A DNA stretch of 64,000 bases from Alteromonas sp. KC3 (GCF_016756315.1 NZ_AP024235.1:992001-1056000), one strand, 5' to 3'. Shown: positions 41,356-51,563, numbered from the stretch's first letter. The notes: a model not told the origin generated them from the sequence alone. Translations and numbers: made by a program.

Positions 41356-43167
41356 CTATCTGTCGATAGCATTTGCTGCAACGGCGATCTGAAAGATAAT
41401 TTGCGAGACATCTTTAACCGCTTGCATGATTTTGGTGTCGATTGCCGGAAGCACGATAATTTGATCGCCAGGCTGAAGCATTGTGTGCTCGTCAGATAAA
41501 AATGTACCGCTGACACTCGCAAACGACACATTACCGTTCTTATGCATGATAAGAATTCGCTCATCTTCAGCGCGCTCTGTAAAGCCTCCGGCCCATGCAA
41601 CATAATCCTCTGTCGTCGCATCTGGGTTAAATACAACAGATTGCGGTAGCAGTACTTCCCCGCCTACATGAATGAGATCGGTGATCTCAGGTATAACAAT
41701 GGTGTCATTAGGCTCAAGCAAAATATTTGCAACGTCACCGTTTTCAGACACAACAACGCGGCCTTGGGGCTCGACCTGTCGCGCTCGCGCGATAAAATCT
41801 GCAACAAGCTGTGCTTCTTGCGCTCGAATTGTACCCTCACCCGTTGAGCTTATTGGGGCGGTATACATACTTCTTTCTAAGCGTTGCAACCCTTCTTCAA
41901 TAATTTCTCTTTGCTTTATCGCGACGCTTTCACGCAAAAGGTAGATATTCTGAGTGTCAGATAGTTTAGTATCAACTTCAATGTGATCGAGCACGTCTAT
42001 TAATCGCGCTCCCTTATCAACCATGACCTGTGAAGCGCCAGAGAAGGCTCCGGCTACGTTTATGCGATAAATTTGCGGTTCGTGATCGGCTACATACTCA
42101 ACAGTGTCTCCCGCTTTTAAAGGCAAAGATTCAAAGTCTTGGATACTCAGGTAGCGAGCAAATTGTTTATTATTACGCACACCTGCAACAGATGCATGTG
42201 AGGCGAATTCACCTGGGCGCGCAAAGTAATTTACCACGCTACCATTTAGCTCTTCATTAAGAAATTCAAAGGTAAAGCTGTTGCGCGCACCAGTTTCAAC
42301 AACGATGGTATTGCCAATCGGATGCACTAAAATGGTGTCGCCATCTTTAAATGACAATTCTGGTAACTTTCCGTTTCTAAAAAACGCGTAAAGGTCGGCC
42401 GTTGCTACCACCTCGCCGTTTCTGACAACATCAATTTGACGAAAACTTCCGCGCTGGAAATCAACGCCACCAGCGCGTTTAAGGTAATAAAGTACGCTAT
42501 CAGACGCCAAGCCAGCGTATTGACCAGGGCGCAAAACGGGGCCAGAAACAAATACTGAAACAGGGGTTGAGGTAAGCAGATTGACATAAATATTTACGTC
42601 ATTGGTGTAGACTTGTTTGATTCTGCTTGTCACCGTTTGATTTACACTACCTGCTGGTGTATTTGCTACGCTTATTGGCCCGATATTGGGAATAAAAATA
42701 TTCCCTTGATTGTCTACGGTGACTACATTTGAAAAATTGACCGCACCCCACAAATAAATAGCGATTTTATCACCCGGCGCAACAAGGTAGTTATCGTTTA
42801 AGCCTGAGGTTCTCTCAGACTCAAAACCACCGATGAATAGATTAGCCGCAAACGGAGGGTTTTCCATTGGGGCTTGAGCGGGAAATACCGTATCAATAGT
42901 AGGCTCGCCAGGCAGACGCATGCCGTTTCTAGGCTGCGTAGAAAATTGGCCCATGGTGCTCTCAACGCCAGTCGCGCCAGGAAGTGTGCGCTGGCTAGAA
43001 ATATCTAATGGCGATATTGGTCTTGCAGCATTCGATGTTGTGTCGTTTTGCTGTGCACGCTGACGCAACTCTTGCAATTGTTCAATAGACTGCGCGTTTG
43101 TTACAAGAGACGTTGTCATGGAAAAAGCGCAAAAAGATAGCAGTAGCGGCGTAATTATTTTTTTCAT
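41356..43167 (-). CDS. Polysaccharide export outer-membrane protein, KpsD/Wza-like (OPX, SLBB)
   Basis: 603 residues. Signal peptide ending at TNAQS, Gln-rich linker, export motif YLVAPGDKIAIYLWGAVN, then several SLBB/beta-grasp repeats (VSVFVSGPVLRPGQYAG, YRINVAGAFSGASQVMVDKGARL, DLIHVGGEVLLPQSVVFNP). It has the group-2 capsule KpsD organisation and should form the outer-membrane end of the export channel. ATG 43167 has GGAGAG upstream and is preferred over one at 43182. First exporter gene after a small lipoprotein gene. Confidence 0.9.
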   Translation of the reverse strand: MKKIITPLLLSFCAFSMTTSLVTNAQSIEQLQELRQRAQQNDTTSNAARPISPLDISSQRTLPGATGVESTMGQFSTQPRNGMRLPGEPTIDTVFPAQAPMENPPFAANLFIGGFESERTSGLNDNYLVAPGDKIAIYLWGAVNFSNVVTVDNQGNIFIPNIGPISVANTPAGSVNQTVTSRIKQVYTNDVNIYVNLLTSTPVSVFVSGPVLRPGQYAGLASDSVLYYLKRAGGVDFQRGSFRQIDVVRNGEVVATADLYAFFRNGKLPELSFKDGDTILVHPIGNTIVVETGARNSFTFEFLNEELNGSVVNYFARPGEFASHASVAGVRNNKQFARYLSIQDFESLPLKAGDTVEYVADHEPQIYRINVAGAFSGASQVMVDKGARLIDVLDHIEVDTKLSDTQNIYLLRESVAIKQREIIEEGLQRLERSMYTAPISSTGEGTIRAQEAQLVADFIARARQVEPQGRVVVSENGDVANILLEPNDTIVIPEITDLIHVGGEVLLPQSVVFNPDATTEDYVAWAGGFTERAEDERILIMHKNGNVSFASVSGTFLSDEHTMLQPGDQIIVLPAIDTKIMQAVKDVSQIIFQIAVAANAIDR

Positions 43168-43185
43168 TGTTAAACTCTCCACGGA

Positions 43186-43584
43186 TTACTTCGCAGCCAA
43201 GGATGATGACTCCACTAATGGTGCAATGACCTTCCATTGACCATTTCGTTGACACGTGGTTAATCGATTTTCAATTTCTGTTTTTTGTATCTCACTGTCC
43301 CGTAACATAAAGCGAATACATTTATTACCAGTAGCCGAGATATAGTATTTATAAGCATTGTATTGCTGACCATTAAAAAGTATCTCGAATGATTCTTGGT
43401 TATTGAATAATAGATTGGCTTTGGGAATATTAATTGCATGTTCTGAGTCTGGCGTTAATGAGTAAGCCAGAGATGAATGCACCAGTGGAATATCGGCATG
43501 CGTCGCTTTGGGGGCGCTTGTACACCCGCTTACGCTGATAGTAAGCACGACTGGAAGAATATAGCGCGTAATTTGTTTTAACAT
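43186..43584 (-). CDS. Small lipoprotein preceding the capsule export genes, unknown function
   Basis: 132 residues with lipobox SVSGCTS and a compact domain (SFEILFNGQQYNAYKYYIS, NKCIRFMLRD, TTCQRNGQWKVIAPL) containing two Cys that could form a disulfide. I do not recognise the family. It lies 18 bp upstream of the KpsD-like gene on the same strand and is the first gene of the operon, so a role in assembly or gating of the export channel is plausible but inferred. Confidence 0.7.
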   Translation of the reverse strand: MLKQITRYILPVVLTISVSGCTSAPKATHADIPLVHSSLAYSLTPDSEHAINIPKANLLFNNQESFEILFNGQQYNAYKYYISATGNKCIRFMLRDSEIQKTEIENRLTTCQRNGQWKVIAPLVESSSLAAK

Positions 43585-43978
43585 TAGCTTTGATATCCAT
43601 ATAGCAATTTGGCGCTAGGATACCACAAGTTTATGAAAAAGCATGTTTGTAGAAATGTCTGTAAGCGTTTTTGGAGTGACTGTAATACAGTTGCTAGGCT
43701 CTTTTTGCGAGTATGAAATGACCACAATGGCTCTAAAAAACAAATTTGTGTTGCGTTGAAGCAGTTATTTTTACATGAGAGGGTGGTGAGCAGCGTAAAT
43801 GTCTTATATCATAGTACAGTTTTCTATCCACAAACTCATAATAACGAAACCCTCATGATGTTGGATGAAATGGAAGTTGTAAATAAATGGAATCGATAGC
43901 ATTTTTAAAATCTAAATTATTTAGCTTGCTGCAAACGTTCTGGAATGGAATTAGCGGAGGCTCGAGGTTGTACGTTTT
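43585..43978. other. Intergenic region between capsule export operon and wecA
   Basis: 394 bp, AT-rich, upstream of both the leftward export operon and the rightward wecA-like gene, so it should hold both promoters. I see only very short frames, no tRNA, no JUMPstart/ops element and no clear terminator. GGAGG at about 43955 is the nearest Shine-Dalgarno-like sequence to wecA but is far from its ATG. Confidence 0.5.
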
Positions 43979-45040
43979 ATGTTAGCATATTTGCAGTTTG
44001 TACCTCTTTTTACTGCATTTTTTGTGGCTCTCATACTATTAGTTGTGATGACGCCGCTAGCGCATCAATTTGGTTTGGTTGATCAGCCCTCTGCGCGAAA
44101 ACGCCATTCAGGTATAGTCCCGTTGACGGGAGGCGTAGCCATTTTTATGGCAGTGTTGGTGGCAAGTGTTGCCACTGATGTCTGGATGAAAAATGATCCA
44201 CTCTTTTTTACTGCGTCTGCATTTGTTGTTTTGCTGGGTATGTTAGATGATCGCTTTGACTTAAGTGCAAAGGGACGTCTTATGTGTCAGTTCGGCGTTG
44301 CCGCTATAATGGCGTGGAGTGCGCAAAACTATATTACATCATTAGGAAATATCTTTGGCACTGGTGATGTAGTGCTTGGTATCGGCGGGTATTTTTTCAC
44401 TATCATCTGTGTAGTAGGCGTTATTAACGCGTTCAATATGATTGATGGAATTGATGGTCTAGCCGGCGGAATGAGTTTGGTTATTTTGTTGACGGTTGCT
44501 GGCTTTTTGATAGCTACAGGCAATGGCGCGTCGATCATGGAACCACTTATTATAGTCGCCGCTATTGTACCTTTTCTTGCATTTAACTTAAGTTGGAAGG
44601 GGTTCAAAGGCAATAAGATATTTATGGGCGATGCGGGCAGTATGTTCGTTGGTCTCACCATTGTTTGGTTGTTGGTTGATCATACACAGAATGAAGCAGC
44701 AGCGTTTAGGCCAATTACAGCGGTGTGGCTAGTAGGCCTTCCCTTGATGGATATGGCCGCGATTATGTATCGCAGGGCGAGAAAAGGGCAGTCTATGCTT
44801 AAGCCCGATCGTCAGCATTTGCATAATATTTTTATGCGTGCAGGACTCAGCAGCAGAAAGTCACTAGTTGCCATTCTAATGCTGGGGGCGTGCTATTGCC
44901 TCATTGGTATTTTAGGTGAGGTATATCAAGTGCCAGAACCCGTAATGTTTTGGGGCTTTATTGGTATGCTCATCGTATATAGCTTAGTTATCCAACACAT
45001 TTGGAGTGTGTTGCGTTTCGTTAAACGGTTTACCGCATAG
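43979..45040 (+). CDS. wecA: WecA-like undecaprenyl-phosphate GlcNAc-1-phosphate transferase
   Basis: Polytopic enzyme (353 residues, about 11 helices) that starts a lipid-linked polysaccharide by transferring a HexNAc-1-phosphate from UDP-sugar to undecaprenyl phosphate. Motifs: GLVDQPSARKRHSGIVPLTGG, LLGMLDDRFDLSAKGR (DD), NAFNMIDGIDGLAGG, FMGDAGSMFVG, and the cytoplasmic His loop PDRQHLHNIFMRAG. Strong match to the WecA/TagO family. Begins a polysaccharide gene group with two glycosyltransferases and galU. Confidence 0.93.
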   Translation: MLAYLQFVPLFTAFFVALILLVVMTPLAHQFGLVDQPSARKRHSGIVPLTGGVAIFMAVLVASVATDVWMKNDPLFFTASAFVVLLGMLDDRFDLSAKGRLMCQFGVAAIMAWSAQNYITSLGNIFGTGDVVLGIGGYFFTIICVVGVINAFNMIDGIDGLAGGMSLVILLTVAGFLIATGNGASIMEPLIIVAAIVPFLAFNLSWKGFKGNKIFMGDAGSMFVGLTIVWLLVDHTQNEAAAFRPITAVWLVGLPLMDMAAIMYRRARKGQSMLKPDRQHLHNIFMRAGLSSRKSLVAILMLGACYCLIGILGEVYQVPEPVMFWGFIGMLIVYSLVIQHIWSVLRFVKRFTA

Positions 45041-45165
45041 CTTCAGCAAAGTCATGGAATCCTCTGTATTTTCTCTGTAACATGCTGTTTTTAAAAAGCG
45101 CAGTGTTCTGCGCTTATTGTGTTTTTCCTTAGCATTGTTACTACTTCTAGCCTTGGTGTCTTTAT

Positions 45166-46053
45166 TTGAAAAATCAATTTGCCATTCTCAATAACAATTT
45201 TAAATATGAGAAAGTAGAGACCATAGTGGCTATGTCTGTCTATGAGGCAGATAATGCAGAGTGGTTAAATGAGGCCATCGAAAGTATTGAGCACCAAACT
45301 TACCGTGATTTCTTGTTTATCATCGTGCTCGATGGCCCAGTTCCTGATTCAATACTGGAGTCAGTGACCGCGGCATCTGCACGCGATGAAAGAATTGTTC
45401 TCGTCTCTAGTGAAGAGAATAAGGGCTTGGCTACGGCAATGAATTTTGCCATTGATTTTGGCTTAAAATATCAGCCTTCCTATTTTGCTCGAATGGATGC
45501 GGACGATGTCTCTGAAGTAAATCGCCTTTCTCGGCAAGTACACTATTTAAAGCGCCACAATAATATTTCGGTACTCGGTTCAGCATTAACAGAAATTAAC
45601 GAGCGAGGTAAAAAGGTTGGCGCACGGGTTATGCCTGCATCGCATCGCCAGATTGTCAGAATTCTACCTAGACGTTGTTCACTTAACCACCCAACCGTTG
45701 TTGTTCGATATAATGTGTTCACTGATGGGCATCGATATGATGGGCAGCTACGTAACACGCAAGACTACTTCTTATGGATTCGACTGGCTTCTAAAGGTTA
45801 TGTTTTCAGGAATCTAAAAGACAGGTTGCTGAAATTTAGACGAGTCAATAATTTCTATAAACGTCGAGGTCTGAGTAAATCTCTCAATGAATTTAAGGCT
45901 CGACTCTACGCAATAAAAGCGCTGAGACAGTACTCCTTTTACAACCTTTTCTATGCGTGCGGTGTATTATCTTTACGCATAATGCCAGGAAAAGTTGTAA
46001 AATTAGCATACAAGGTAGATAGACATTTCTTAGAAAGGTTTGGAAAGCATTGA
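45166..46053 (+). CDS. Family 2 glycosyltransferase
   Basis: 295-residue GT-A fold enzyme: first strand ETIVAMSVYEADNAEWLNEAIESI, DGPVP, LVSSEENKGLATAMNFAI, metal-binding DxD YFARMDADDVSEVNRL, and acceptor/base region NTQDYFLWIRLASKGY. No membrane helix. The TTG at 45166 is the only way to include the first beta strand fully, because the first ATG (45232) cuts into it; no clear Shine-Dalgarno is visible. Probably adds a sugar to the lipid-linked oligosaccharide started by the WecA-like enzyme. Donor and linkage unknown. Confidence 0.83.
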   Translation: MKNQFAILNNNFKYEKVETIVAMSVYEADNAEWLNEAIESIEHQTYRDFLFIIVLDGPVPDSILESVTAASARDERIVLVSSEENKGLATAMNFAIDFGLKYQPSYFARMDADDVSEVNRLSRQVHYLKRHNNISVLGSALTEINERGKKVGARVMPASHRQIVRILPRRCSLNHPTVVVRYNVFTDGHRYDGQLRNTQDYFLWIRLASKGYVFRNLKDRLLKFRRVNNFYKRRGLSKSLNEFKARLYAIKALRQYSFYNLFYACGVLSLRIMPGKVVKLAYKVDRHFLERFGKH

Positions 46054-46904
46054 ACGCGGGTATTGTAGTCATTTTGTATCATCCAGATATTGCGCATATT
46101 AATCACTTTGTTGGTATGTTCGATACAAGCTTATGGCCAATATTGCTTGTCGACAATTCTCCAACATCTTGTGAAGCGCAAATCAAGGGCAATATAACTT
46201 ATATACATTGCCCCAAGAATGTGGGCATTGCTGAGGCACAGAATATTGGGTTAAGAGCGTTATTTTCGACGTCATGCAATTATGCTTTTTTACTCGACCA
46301 AGATAGCCTTTTTACGCCTGACGTCGCTTTGATGCTTTTTGAACAATTCAAAGACGTAGAAAACAAAGCGGCTATTGCTGCGCTTGGCCCTTCTATCTTC
46401 TGCCAGTTTTCAGAGTGTGTTGACCAAGGCGTTCTCCAGAAGGGTAAAGCGTATTCGGCATGTTTGAAGGAAGTAAAACAGATCATCGCCTCTGGAATGT
46501 TATTATCTAAGCATGCGTTTGAATGCGTAGGTGAAAAAGAGACAGGACTGTTTATTGACGGGGTTGATCACGAGTGGTGTTGGCGCGCGCGAAGCAAGGG
46601 GTTTAAGGTTTTTCAGTCTCAAACTGCGTGTATGCCCCACCGCCAAGGTGACGCACGTGTTAAAGTGATGGGGGTGACTTTCAAGCAAGGCTCACCAATT
46701 CGCCTCTATTATCAATTTCGCAATGTCCTTACACTGGCAAACAGAAGTTATGTACCGCTTTATTGGAAATGTCGTCATCTTTTAGCAATACCTTTGCGTT
46801 ACCTTGTTAATAGGTACTGCTTTGAGCAAGGCGATTTACGTGGCACTTACATGCGTAAAGGTCTCCTAGATGGCGTGAAAAAACGCTCAGGCCCAATTGG
46901 CTAA
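46050..46904 (+). CDS. Family 2 glycosyltransferase (rhamnosyltransferase-like)
   Basis: 284 residues, starting at TTG 46050 that overlaps the previous stop (TTGA). Motifs: GIVVILYHPD, LVDNSP, PKNVGIAEAQNIGLR, YAFLLDQDSLF (DQD metal motif typical of RfbF/WbbL-like rhamnosyltransferases), and FIDGVDHEWCWRARSKGF. Coupled to the preceding GT2 gene; works with it and WecA in surface polysaccharide synthesis. Donor is unproven; no rhamnose biosynthesis genes are in the window. Confidence 0.83.
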   Translation: MNAGIVVILYHPDIAHINHFVGMFDTSLWPILLVDNSPTSCEAQIKGNITYIHCPKNVGIAEAQNIGLRALFSTSCNYAFLLDQDSLFTPDVALMLFEQFKDVENKAAIAALGPSIFCQFSECVDQGVLQKGKAYSACLKEVKQIIASGMLLSKHAFECVGEKETGLFIDGVDHEWCWRARSKGFKVFQSQTACMPHRQGDARVKVMGVTFKQGSPIRLYYQFRNVLTLANRSYVPLYWKCRHLLAIPLRYLVNRYCFEQGDLRGTYMRKGLLDGVKKRSGPIG

Positions 46905-47192
46905 GTTGCAATACTAAATGTGGTAAATGAGAGACACTTTACGAAATTTTTACTAGAATCACTTTCACCATTTTAGTGCATTCGCTAGAATTGAGCGCAA
47001 AAAAAGTGCTTGTTATGGTAAAAAATTAGCCAAATGCCCTGTTTTAATACAATGGCGTACCAAAATGGTAATTGGAACACCCATTGCATTACCTAAACGA
47101 GTAATGATAGATAATTCGAACACGATCTTGAAAATTGGCCACGAAATGTGTCATTGGCGTGTGACTAGGATTTTAAAAAAGGATATTAACTT

Positions 47193-48086
47193 ATGAGTCA
47201 GGTTAAAAAAGCGGTCATCCCTGTTGCAGGTTTGGGTACACGAATGCTTCCAGCCACCAAGGCAATTCCAAAAGAGATGCTTCCGGTTGTTGATAAACCA
47301 TTAATTCAGTATGTCGTTAGTGAATGTGTTGCAGCGGGCGTCAAAGAAATAATTCTGGTTACTCATGCAAGTAAAAACAGTATCGAAAACCACTTTGATA
47401 CATCATTCGAGTTAGAAGCTACCCTTGAAAAGCGTGTAAAACGTCAGTTGCTAGAAGAAGTGCAATCAATCTGCCCGAAAGGCGTAACGATTATGCAAGT
47501 TCGTCAAGGTGTTGCCAACGGTCTTGGCCACGCTATTTTGTGTGCTCGTCCAGTTATTGGCGACGCTCCCTTTGCCGTAGTACTTCCAGACGTCATCATT
47601 GATGATGCTGCAAGCGATCCTAAAAAGGATAATTTAGCGGATATGGTCGCTAAGTTTAATACGAGCCGCGTAAGTCAGGTAATGGTTGAACAGGTACCAC
47701 AAGAAGATATTTCAAAGTTTGGTATTGCCGACTTAGATGGTGCATCTATAGCACCTGGTGAATCAGCTAAAATCCATAAAATGGTAGAAAAGCCGCCATT
47801 GGATGAGGCTCCGTCTGACTTAGCCGTAGTGGGGCGTTATGTGCTTTCTGAAAAGATTTGGGACTTACTTGAATTCACACCGCCAGGCGCGGGGGGAGAA
47901 ATTCAGCTAACAGATGCTATTGATGCGCTGATGAAACTTGAACAAGTTGATGCCTATTACATGAAAGGTAAGAGCCATGATTGTGGTAGTAAGCTAGGTT
48001 ATATGAAAGCAAACGTAGAGTACGCACTTCGTCATCCAGCACTTGCAGATGACTTTAAAGAATACCTTGCTTCTGTTGTTGGCTAG
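47193..48086 (+). CDS. galU: UTP-glucose-1-phosphate uridylyltransferase
   Basis: Makes UDP-glucose from UTP and glucose-1-phosphate. 297 residues, with [72 protein letters not shown] and [10 protein letters not shown]. Preceded by a 288-bp non-coding region with AAAGGA near the start codon, followed by a strong terminator. Provides substrate for GalE and the glycosyltransferases. Confidence 0.98.
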   Translation: MSQVKKAVIPVAGLGTRMLPATKAIPKEMLPVVDKPLIQYVVSECVAAGVKEIILVTHASKNSIENHFDTSFELEATLEKRVKRQLLEEVQSICPKGVTIMQVRQGVANGLGHAILCARPVIGDAPFAVVLPDVIIDDAASDPKKDNLADMVAKFNTSRVSQVMVEQVPQEDISKFGIADLDGASIAPGESAKIHKMVEKPPLDEAPSDLAVVGRYVLSEKIWDLLEFTPPGAGGEIQLTDAIDALMKLEQVDAYYMKGKSHDCGSKLGYMKANVEYALRHPALADDFKEYLASVVG

Positions 48087-48113
48087 CGCCACTTTAGTTT
48101 ACAACTCCTATTG

Positions 48114-48140
48114 AAAATGCGCCTACTTAGGCGCATTTTA
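48114..48140 (+). terminator. Bidirectional terminator galU / comEA-like
   Basis: 12-bp perfect stem AAAATGCGCCTA (48114-48125) / TAGGCGCATTTT (48128-48139) between convergent genes. Confidence 0.88.
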
Positions 48141-48145
48141 TATTT

Positions 48146-48463
48146 CTACGGTTTTACTTCTACATACTGTTGTATTTTCGACAACATTTTCTCGCCAATT
48201 CCTTTTACTTGCGTAAGTTGCGCAACTTCCAGAAAGGGGCCAATCTCTTCTCGATATTTAATAATCGCTTGTGCTTTAGCGCTACCTACGCCAGGCAGAG
48301 AGGTTAGCTGCTCAATAGAAGCATTGTTGAGGTCAATTCGCTTGCTCGTCACCTCACTGTATGCAGAAGGGCTGTCATCATCATTGAATACTGCCGCTGT
48401 TGCTACAGGTGATTGTATTGTTATTGCTACTAATGCAGCTAAACCAATTAGTCTTTTCTTCAT
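48146..48463 (-). CDS. ComEA-like helix-hairpin-helix protein
   Basis: About 105-residue exported protein: signal peptide MKKRLIGLAALVAITIQSPV ending near TAA, an acidic spacer, then two HhH motifs (DLNNASIEQLTSLPGVGSAKAQAI and LTQVKGIGEKMLSKI). Small secreted ComEA-like proteins bind DNA in the periplasm during uptake in naturally transformable gammaproteobacteria. The ATG at 48463 sits seven bases after AAGGA; the one at 48469 is too close to it. Confidence 0.88.
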   Translation of the reverse strand: MKKRLIGLAALVAITIQSPVATAAVFNDDDSPSAYSEVTSKRIDLNNASIEQLTSLPGVGSAKAQAIIKYREEIGPFLEVAQLTQVKGIGEKMLSKIQQYVEVKP

Positions 48464-48615
48464 TGTCATTCCTTGTCATGCATTTGTAATGCTGTTGTTC
48501 CGTGAAGGGCACGCATTACATCGTAGTAGATTTGCGTACAAAATGTGTACAAGTGAGATGGTACGAAGTTTGAGAGAAAAAGGTAGACCAGTTTTAGTAC
48601 AGTTTTATCGAGGGT

Positions 48616-48644
48616 AAAAAAATAGCGAGCACACGCTCGCTATT
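48616..48644 (-). terminator. Intrinsic terminator of the isocitrate dehydrogenase gene
   Basis: 10-bp stem AATAGCGAGC (48621-48630) / GCTCGCTATT (48635-48644), followed by T7 on the minus strand. Confidence 0.88.
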
Positions 48645-48694
48645 TTAAATGTGAATATCACATGGTTACTGCTAGTTGCAGTAACCAATGATCT

Positions 48695-49702
48695 TTATAG
48701 ACGCTCTAGAAGCGCTTCTGTGAATTCTGTAGTACCAGCTTCACCACCAAGATCGCGAGTAGTACGATCACCCGTTTCAATCACATCTTTAAGTGCTGCG
48801 CGAATCTTCTCAGCTTTGTCACCCATGTTAAGGTATTCAAGCATTTGCGCAGCAGCAAGAATTACTGATGTAGGGTTTGCAAGGTTCTTACCTGCGATAT
48901 CTGGTGCAGAGCCGTGTACGGCTTCAAAAATTGCACAATCTTCGCCGATGTTCGCACCAGGTGCCATACCAAGACCACCTACAAGACCTGCACAAAGATC
49001 TGAAAGGATATCACCAAATAGGTTGGTAGTTACGATTACGTCGAACTGATGAGGGTTCATAACAAGCTGCATACAGCAGTTATCTACGATCATCTCTGCA
49101 GATTCAATATCTGGGTAACGCTCACCAACTTCACGGGCTACTTTTAGGAACAAACCTGAAGTTGATTTAAGGATATTTGCTTTGTGAACAGCGGTTACTT
49201 TCTTGCGACCTTCACGGCGAGCAAGCTCATAAGCAAAAGTAACGATCTTTTCTGCGCCGTCACGAGTAATTTTACTCATTGCTTCAGCTTCATTACCGTC
49301 TTCAGAAACAACCTGACCAAGACCTGAGTACATGCCTTGCGTGTTTTCGCGAACCGTAATGATATCGATGTCTTCATAACGGGCTTTGGTGCCTTTGAAT
49401 GACATTACAGGGCGAAGGTTCGCATACAGTTTGAACTGCTTGCGAAGGCTTACGTTAATTGAGGTGAAGCCTTCACCTACCGGCGTAGTTAGAGGACCTT
49501 TTAGTGCAACTTTGTTTTTTGCAATAAGGTCTAGCGTTTCTTGTGGTAGAAGCTCACCGTGCTCTTCTAATGCCACTAAACCTGCATCGGCATAATCATA
49601 GGCAAAGTCACAGCCAACCTTATCTAGAATTTTTGTGGTTGCATCGATAATGTCCGGGCCAATGCCGTCGCCACGAATGACTGTAATGCGTTGCTGAGTC
49701 AT
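48695..49702 (-). CDS. NAD-type isocitrate dehydrogenase
   Basis: Decarboxylating dehydrogenase of the isocitrate/isopropylmalate family, 335 residues. [38 protein letters not shown] (substrate Ser/Asn loop), [20 protein letters not shown], and [20 protein letters not shown] with the metal Asp residues. The short length and the TPVGEGFxSxNV form fit NAD-dependent IDH rather than the long NADP enzyme; isopropylmalate dehydrogenase is less likely. ATG 49702 with GAGG upstream is chosen over the in-frame 49870, which would add 56 unrelated residues. Single-gene unit. Confidence 0.9.
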   Translation of the reverse strand: MTQQRITVIRGDGIGPDIIDATTKILDKVGCDFAYDYADAGLVALEEHGELLPQETLDLIAKNKVALKGPLTTPVGEGFTSINVSLRKQFKLYANLRPVMSFKGTKARYEDIDIITVRENTQGMYSGLGQVVSEDGNEAEAMSKITRDGAEKIVTFAYELARREGRKKVTAVHKANILKSTSGLFLKVAREVGERYPDIESAEMIVDNCCMQLVMNPHQFDVIVTTNLFGDILSDLCAGLVGGLGMAPGANIGEDCAIFEAVHGSAPDIAGKNLANPTSVILAAAQMLEYLNMGDKAEKIRAALKDVIETGDRTTRDLGGEAGTTEFTEALLERL

Positions 49703-49949
49703 GTTGAGGGATCCTCTGATAATTCTGTTGTCAAAATCGTTAGGTTTAAATTGTAGTCTGGCGAGCGAAATGCGCCAAAGTCTGCCTGCTAGCTTATTAT
49801 AATTGATTTTGTAGGGATGTTGCGTAAAGCAGCGCAAAAGTTGCCGTATTTTATACGATAGTCGGCGCAAGTTATAGCCACTTATCGAGATTTATTCGCA
49901 TAAACCGTATTTACAAAAATGATGAACAATAAAGGTCGATGTACCTTTT

Positions 49950-51563
49950 TTAAGCGAGCGGGCAGAAAAGTAGCGCCGATTGGGATGTGATTATTGATTG
50001 TATGTCTTTTTGACTAAGCGAAAGTTGATTTAAAAGTGTTTTAAACGTGATGTCTTGGCCTAAAGCAAAAATGTTGCCATGAAATAGACTGATTTTTCCA
50101 AGTGCAAACGCCAGTTGCATGAGTGCGTGTTCTTTTCTCAATGACGATGGAATCTCTTCATTTTGCTTGTTGCAGTGATGAATAACGGCACGCCATGTGG
50201 CACTTTGATGCCAGTTCCCAGCAAGCTCACCTGCACTCGTTATCCAAGGTATCTCACTCTTAACGTGAAAAGCGTGATTAAATGAAAAGGGGTTTTCTAG
50301 GTTTACTGGAAGCTTACGCGCTATTTTCAAACCAGGTAGGGTAAAAAGCGGAGAGCACAAAAATGTCATTGTTAGCGCTGCAGATTGAGGGCTGAATTTG
50401 GTATTGGTCATACTGGCAAGGGAGCTGGCTATTGCGCAGCAAACCAATGTGAATTGCTTGCACGTTGACATAAGTGGAAATTGTTTTTGCGTGAGCCTTT
50501 CCATCAAAGCAAACTGAACGAGCATGTCGCCAACGCGTTCAATGCCATAGGTCATCACGGCCTGTTTTATATTTTTAACCTGTAACTGTAGCCGGTTGTC
50601 CTGACTTGCGGTGTGCATTAGAAATCGGTTAAAGGATTCAACGTTTTCTATTTTCTCGCACAGTGACGGAATTTCGCAATCCCGCTTTTGTAACTCATCT
50701 ATGATGGCGGTAAGTGAAGCAGGCGGTGCTTGAATTGCATATGTGGCTGGTAGAAATCCGTTTCCTCCCTTGTACTGTCTGTTGTCAGAGGTTTGGGAAT
50801 ATAAGGCTACCAAGTGTTCGTAGGGTATAAATAGCGGTTTTGGAAACATCAAACGAGTGAAAGGTTGCCATGTGCCATCTATATCATTATCACTTAATGC
50901 AATAACAAAAGCGTGATCTTTCTGGATATCAACAACCACGCCAGCCTTGCCGCCAACGAACACTTTCGCTCCAGGACCGGCGCGTGTAAAAAGCGTAGCG
51001 AGATTTGATACGAGCGCTCTGTGTAATGGAGCAATATTACGAACGACAATTTCAAATATCGTACTGGCACTGGAATTGACACTCCTTGTTGCGCACAATC
51101 GCGAAATTACACTCAAACGTTGCGCTTGCGTTAACCGCAAGTCAGCCAAGATACGACGTAAACTAGCACTATTAGCAAATGCTTTCTGCAATCGAATGAT
51201 ATCGCGCCAGACAAACAATTGGCGCTTGGTTAAAAAGCTTATAAGTGCTTTGCGTTCCTCGTGCACGTTATTCGTGGTGATCCAGTGCGTTGCAAGTAGT
51301 GCGGCAATAATGTGTTGAAGGTAGTGCTCGTTAAACTGATTTAATTTTCCAAATAACGCGAGCAATAACACATGCCGTGAAATTTCACCCATCGGTGTTT
51401 CAATATGAATGATAGGTACAACAATAGCGGGATCACGGTTAACTATTGTTAAAATCCGTTTCGCATTCTTGAGCCAGTGATTAACACACTGGTCTATTGG
51501 CGTTGAATGTTTGGGAGGGTGTACAAGACGCGAAAGGGCGGAAATGATATTGTTCACTTCCAT
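49950..51563 (-). CDS. HDOD-like regulatory protein
   Basis: 537 residues, no signal peptide. The N-terminal half is not recognised; its middle has a small beta-rich stretch (GPGAKVFVGGKAGVVVDIQ, DGTWQPFTRLMFP). The C-terminal half (about residues 290-500) resembles an HDOD domain: CEIPSLCEKIENVESFNRFL, VKNIKQAVMTYGIERVGDMLVQFALMERL, and FNHAFHVKSEIPW. Active-site HD residues are not obvious, as usual for HDOD proteins. The function is unknown; such proteins often work in signal transduction. It starts six bases after the DUF3192 gene, suggesting joint transcription. Confidence 0.65.
   Translation of the reverse strand: MEVNNIISALSRLVHPPKHSTPIDQCVNHWLKNAKRILTIVNRDPAIVVPIIHIETPMGEISRHVLLLALFGKLNQFNEHYLQHIIAALLATHWITTNNVHEERKALISFLTKRQLFVWRDIIRLQKAFANSASLRRILADLRLTQAQRLSVISRLCATRSVNSSASTIFEIVVRNIAPLHRALVSNLATLFTRAGPGAKVFVGGKAGVVVDIQKDHAFVIALSDNDIDGTWQPFTRLMFPKPLFIPYEHLVALYSQTSDNRQYKGGNGFLPATYAIQAPPASLTAIIDELQKRDCEIPSLCEKIENVESFNRFLMHTASQDNRLQLQVKNIKQAVMTYGIERVGDMLVQFALMERLTQKQFPLMSTCKQFTLVCCAIASSLASMTNTKFSPQSAALTMTFLCSPLFTLPGLKIARKLPVNLENPFSFNHAFHVKSEIPWITSAGELAGNWHQSATWRAVIHHCNKQNEEIPSSLRKEHALMQLAFALGKISLFHGNIFALGQDITFKTLLNQLSLSQKDIQSIITSQSALLFCPLA

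Noticed and set aside
43888..43989. Possible 33-codon peptide before wecA
   Set aside because: Overlaps the wecA start, has no Shine-Dalgarno and no recognisable family.
38557..48110. Mobile element or genomic island borders around the capsule genes
   Set aside because: The kpsM-like gene is AT-rich, but I saw no transposase, integrase, tRNA or direct-repeat border, so transfer is not supported.
49931..49948. AAAGGT/ACCTTT hairpin followed by T6 on the plus strand
   Set aside because: No plus-strand gene precedes it and on the minus strand the T run is on the wrong side; too weak to call a terminator for the HDOD-like gene.
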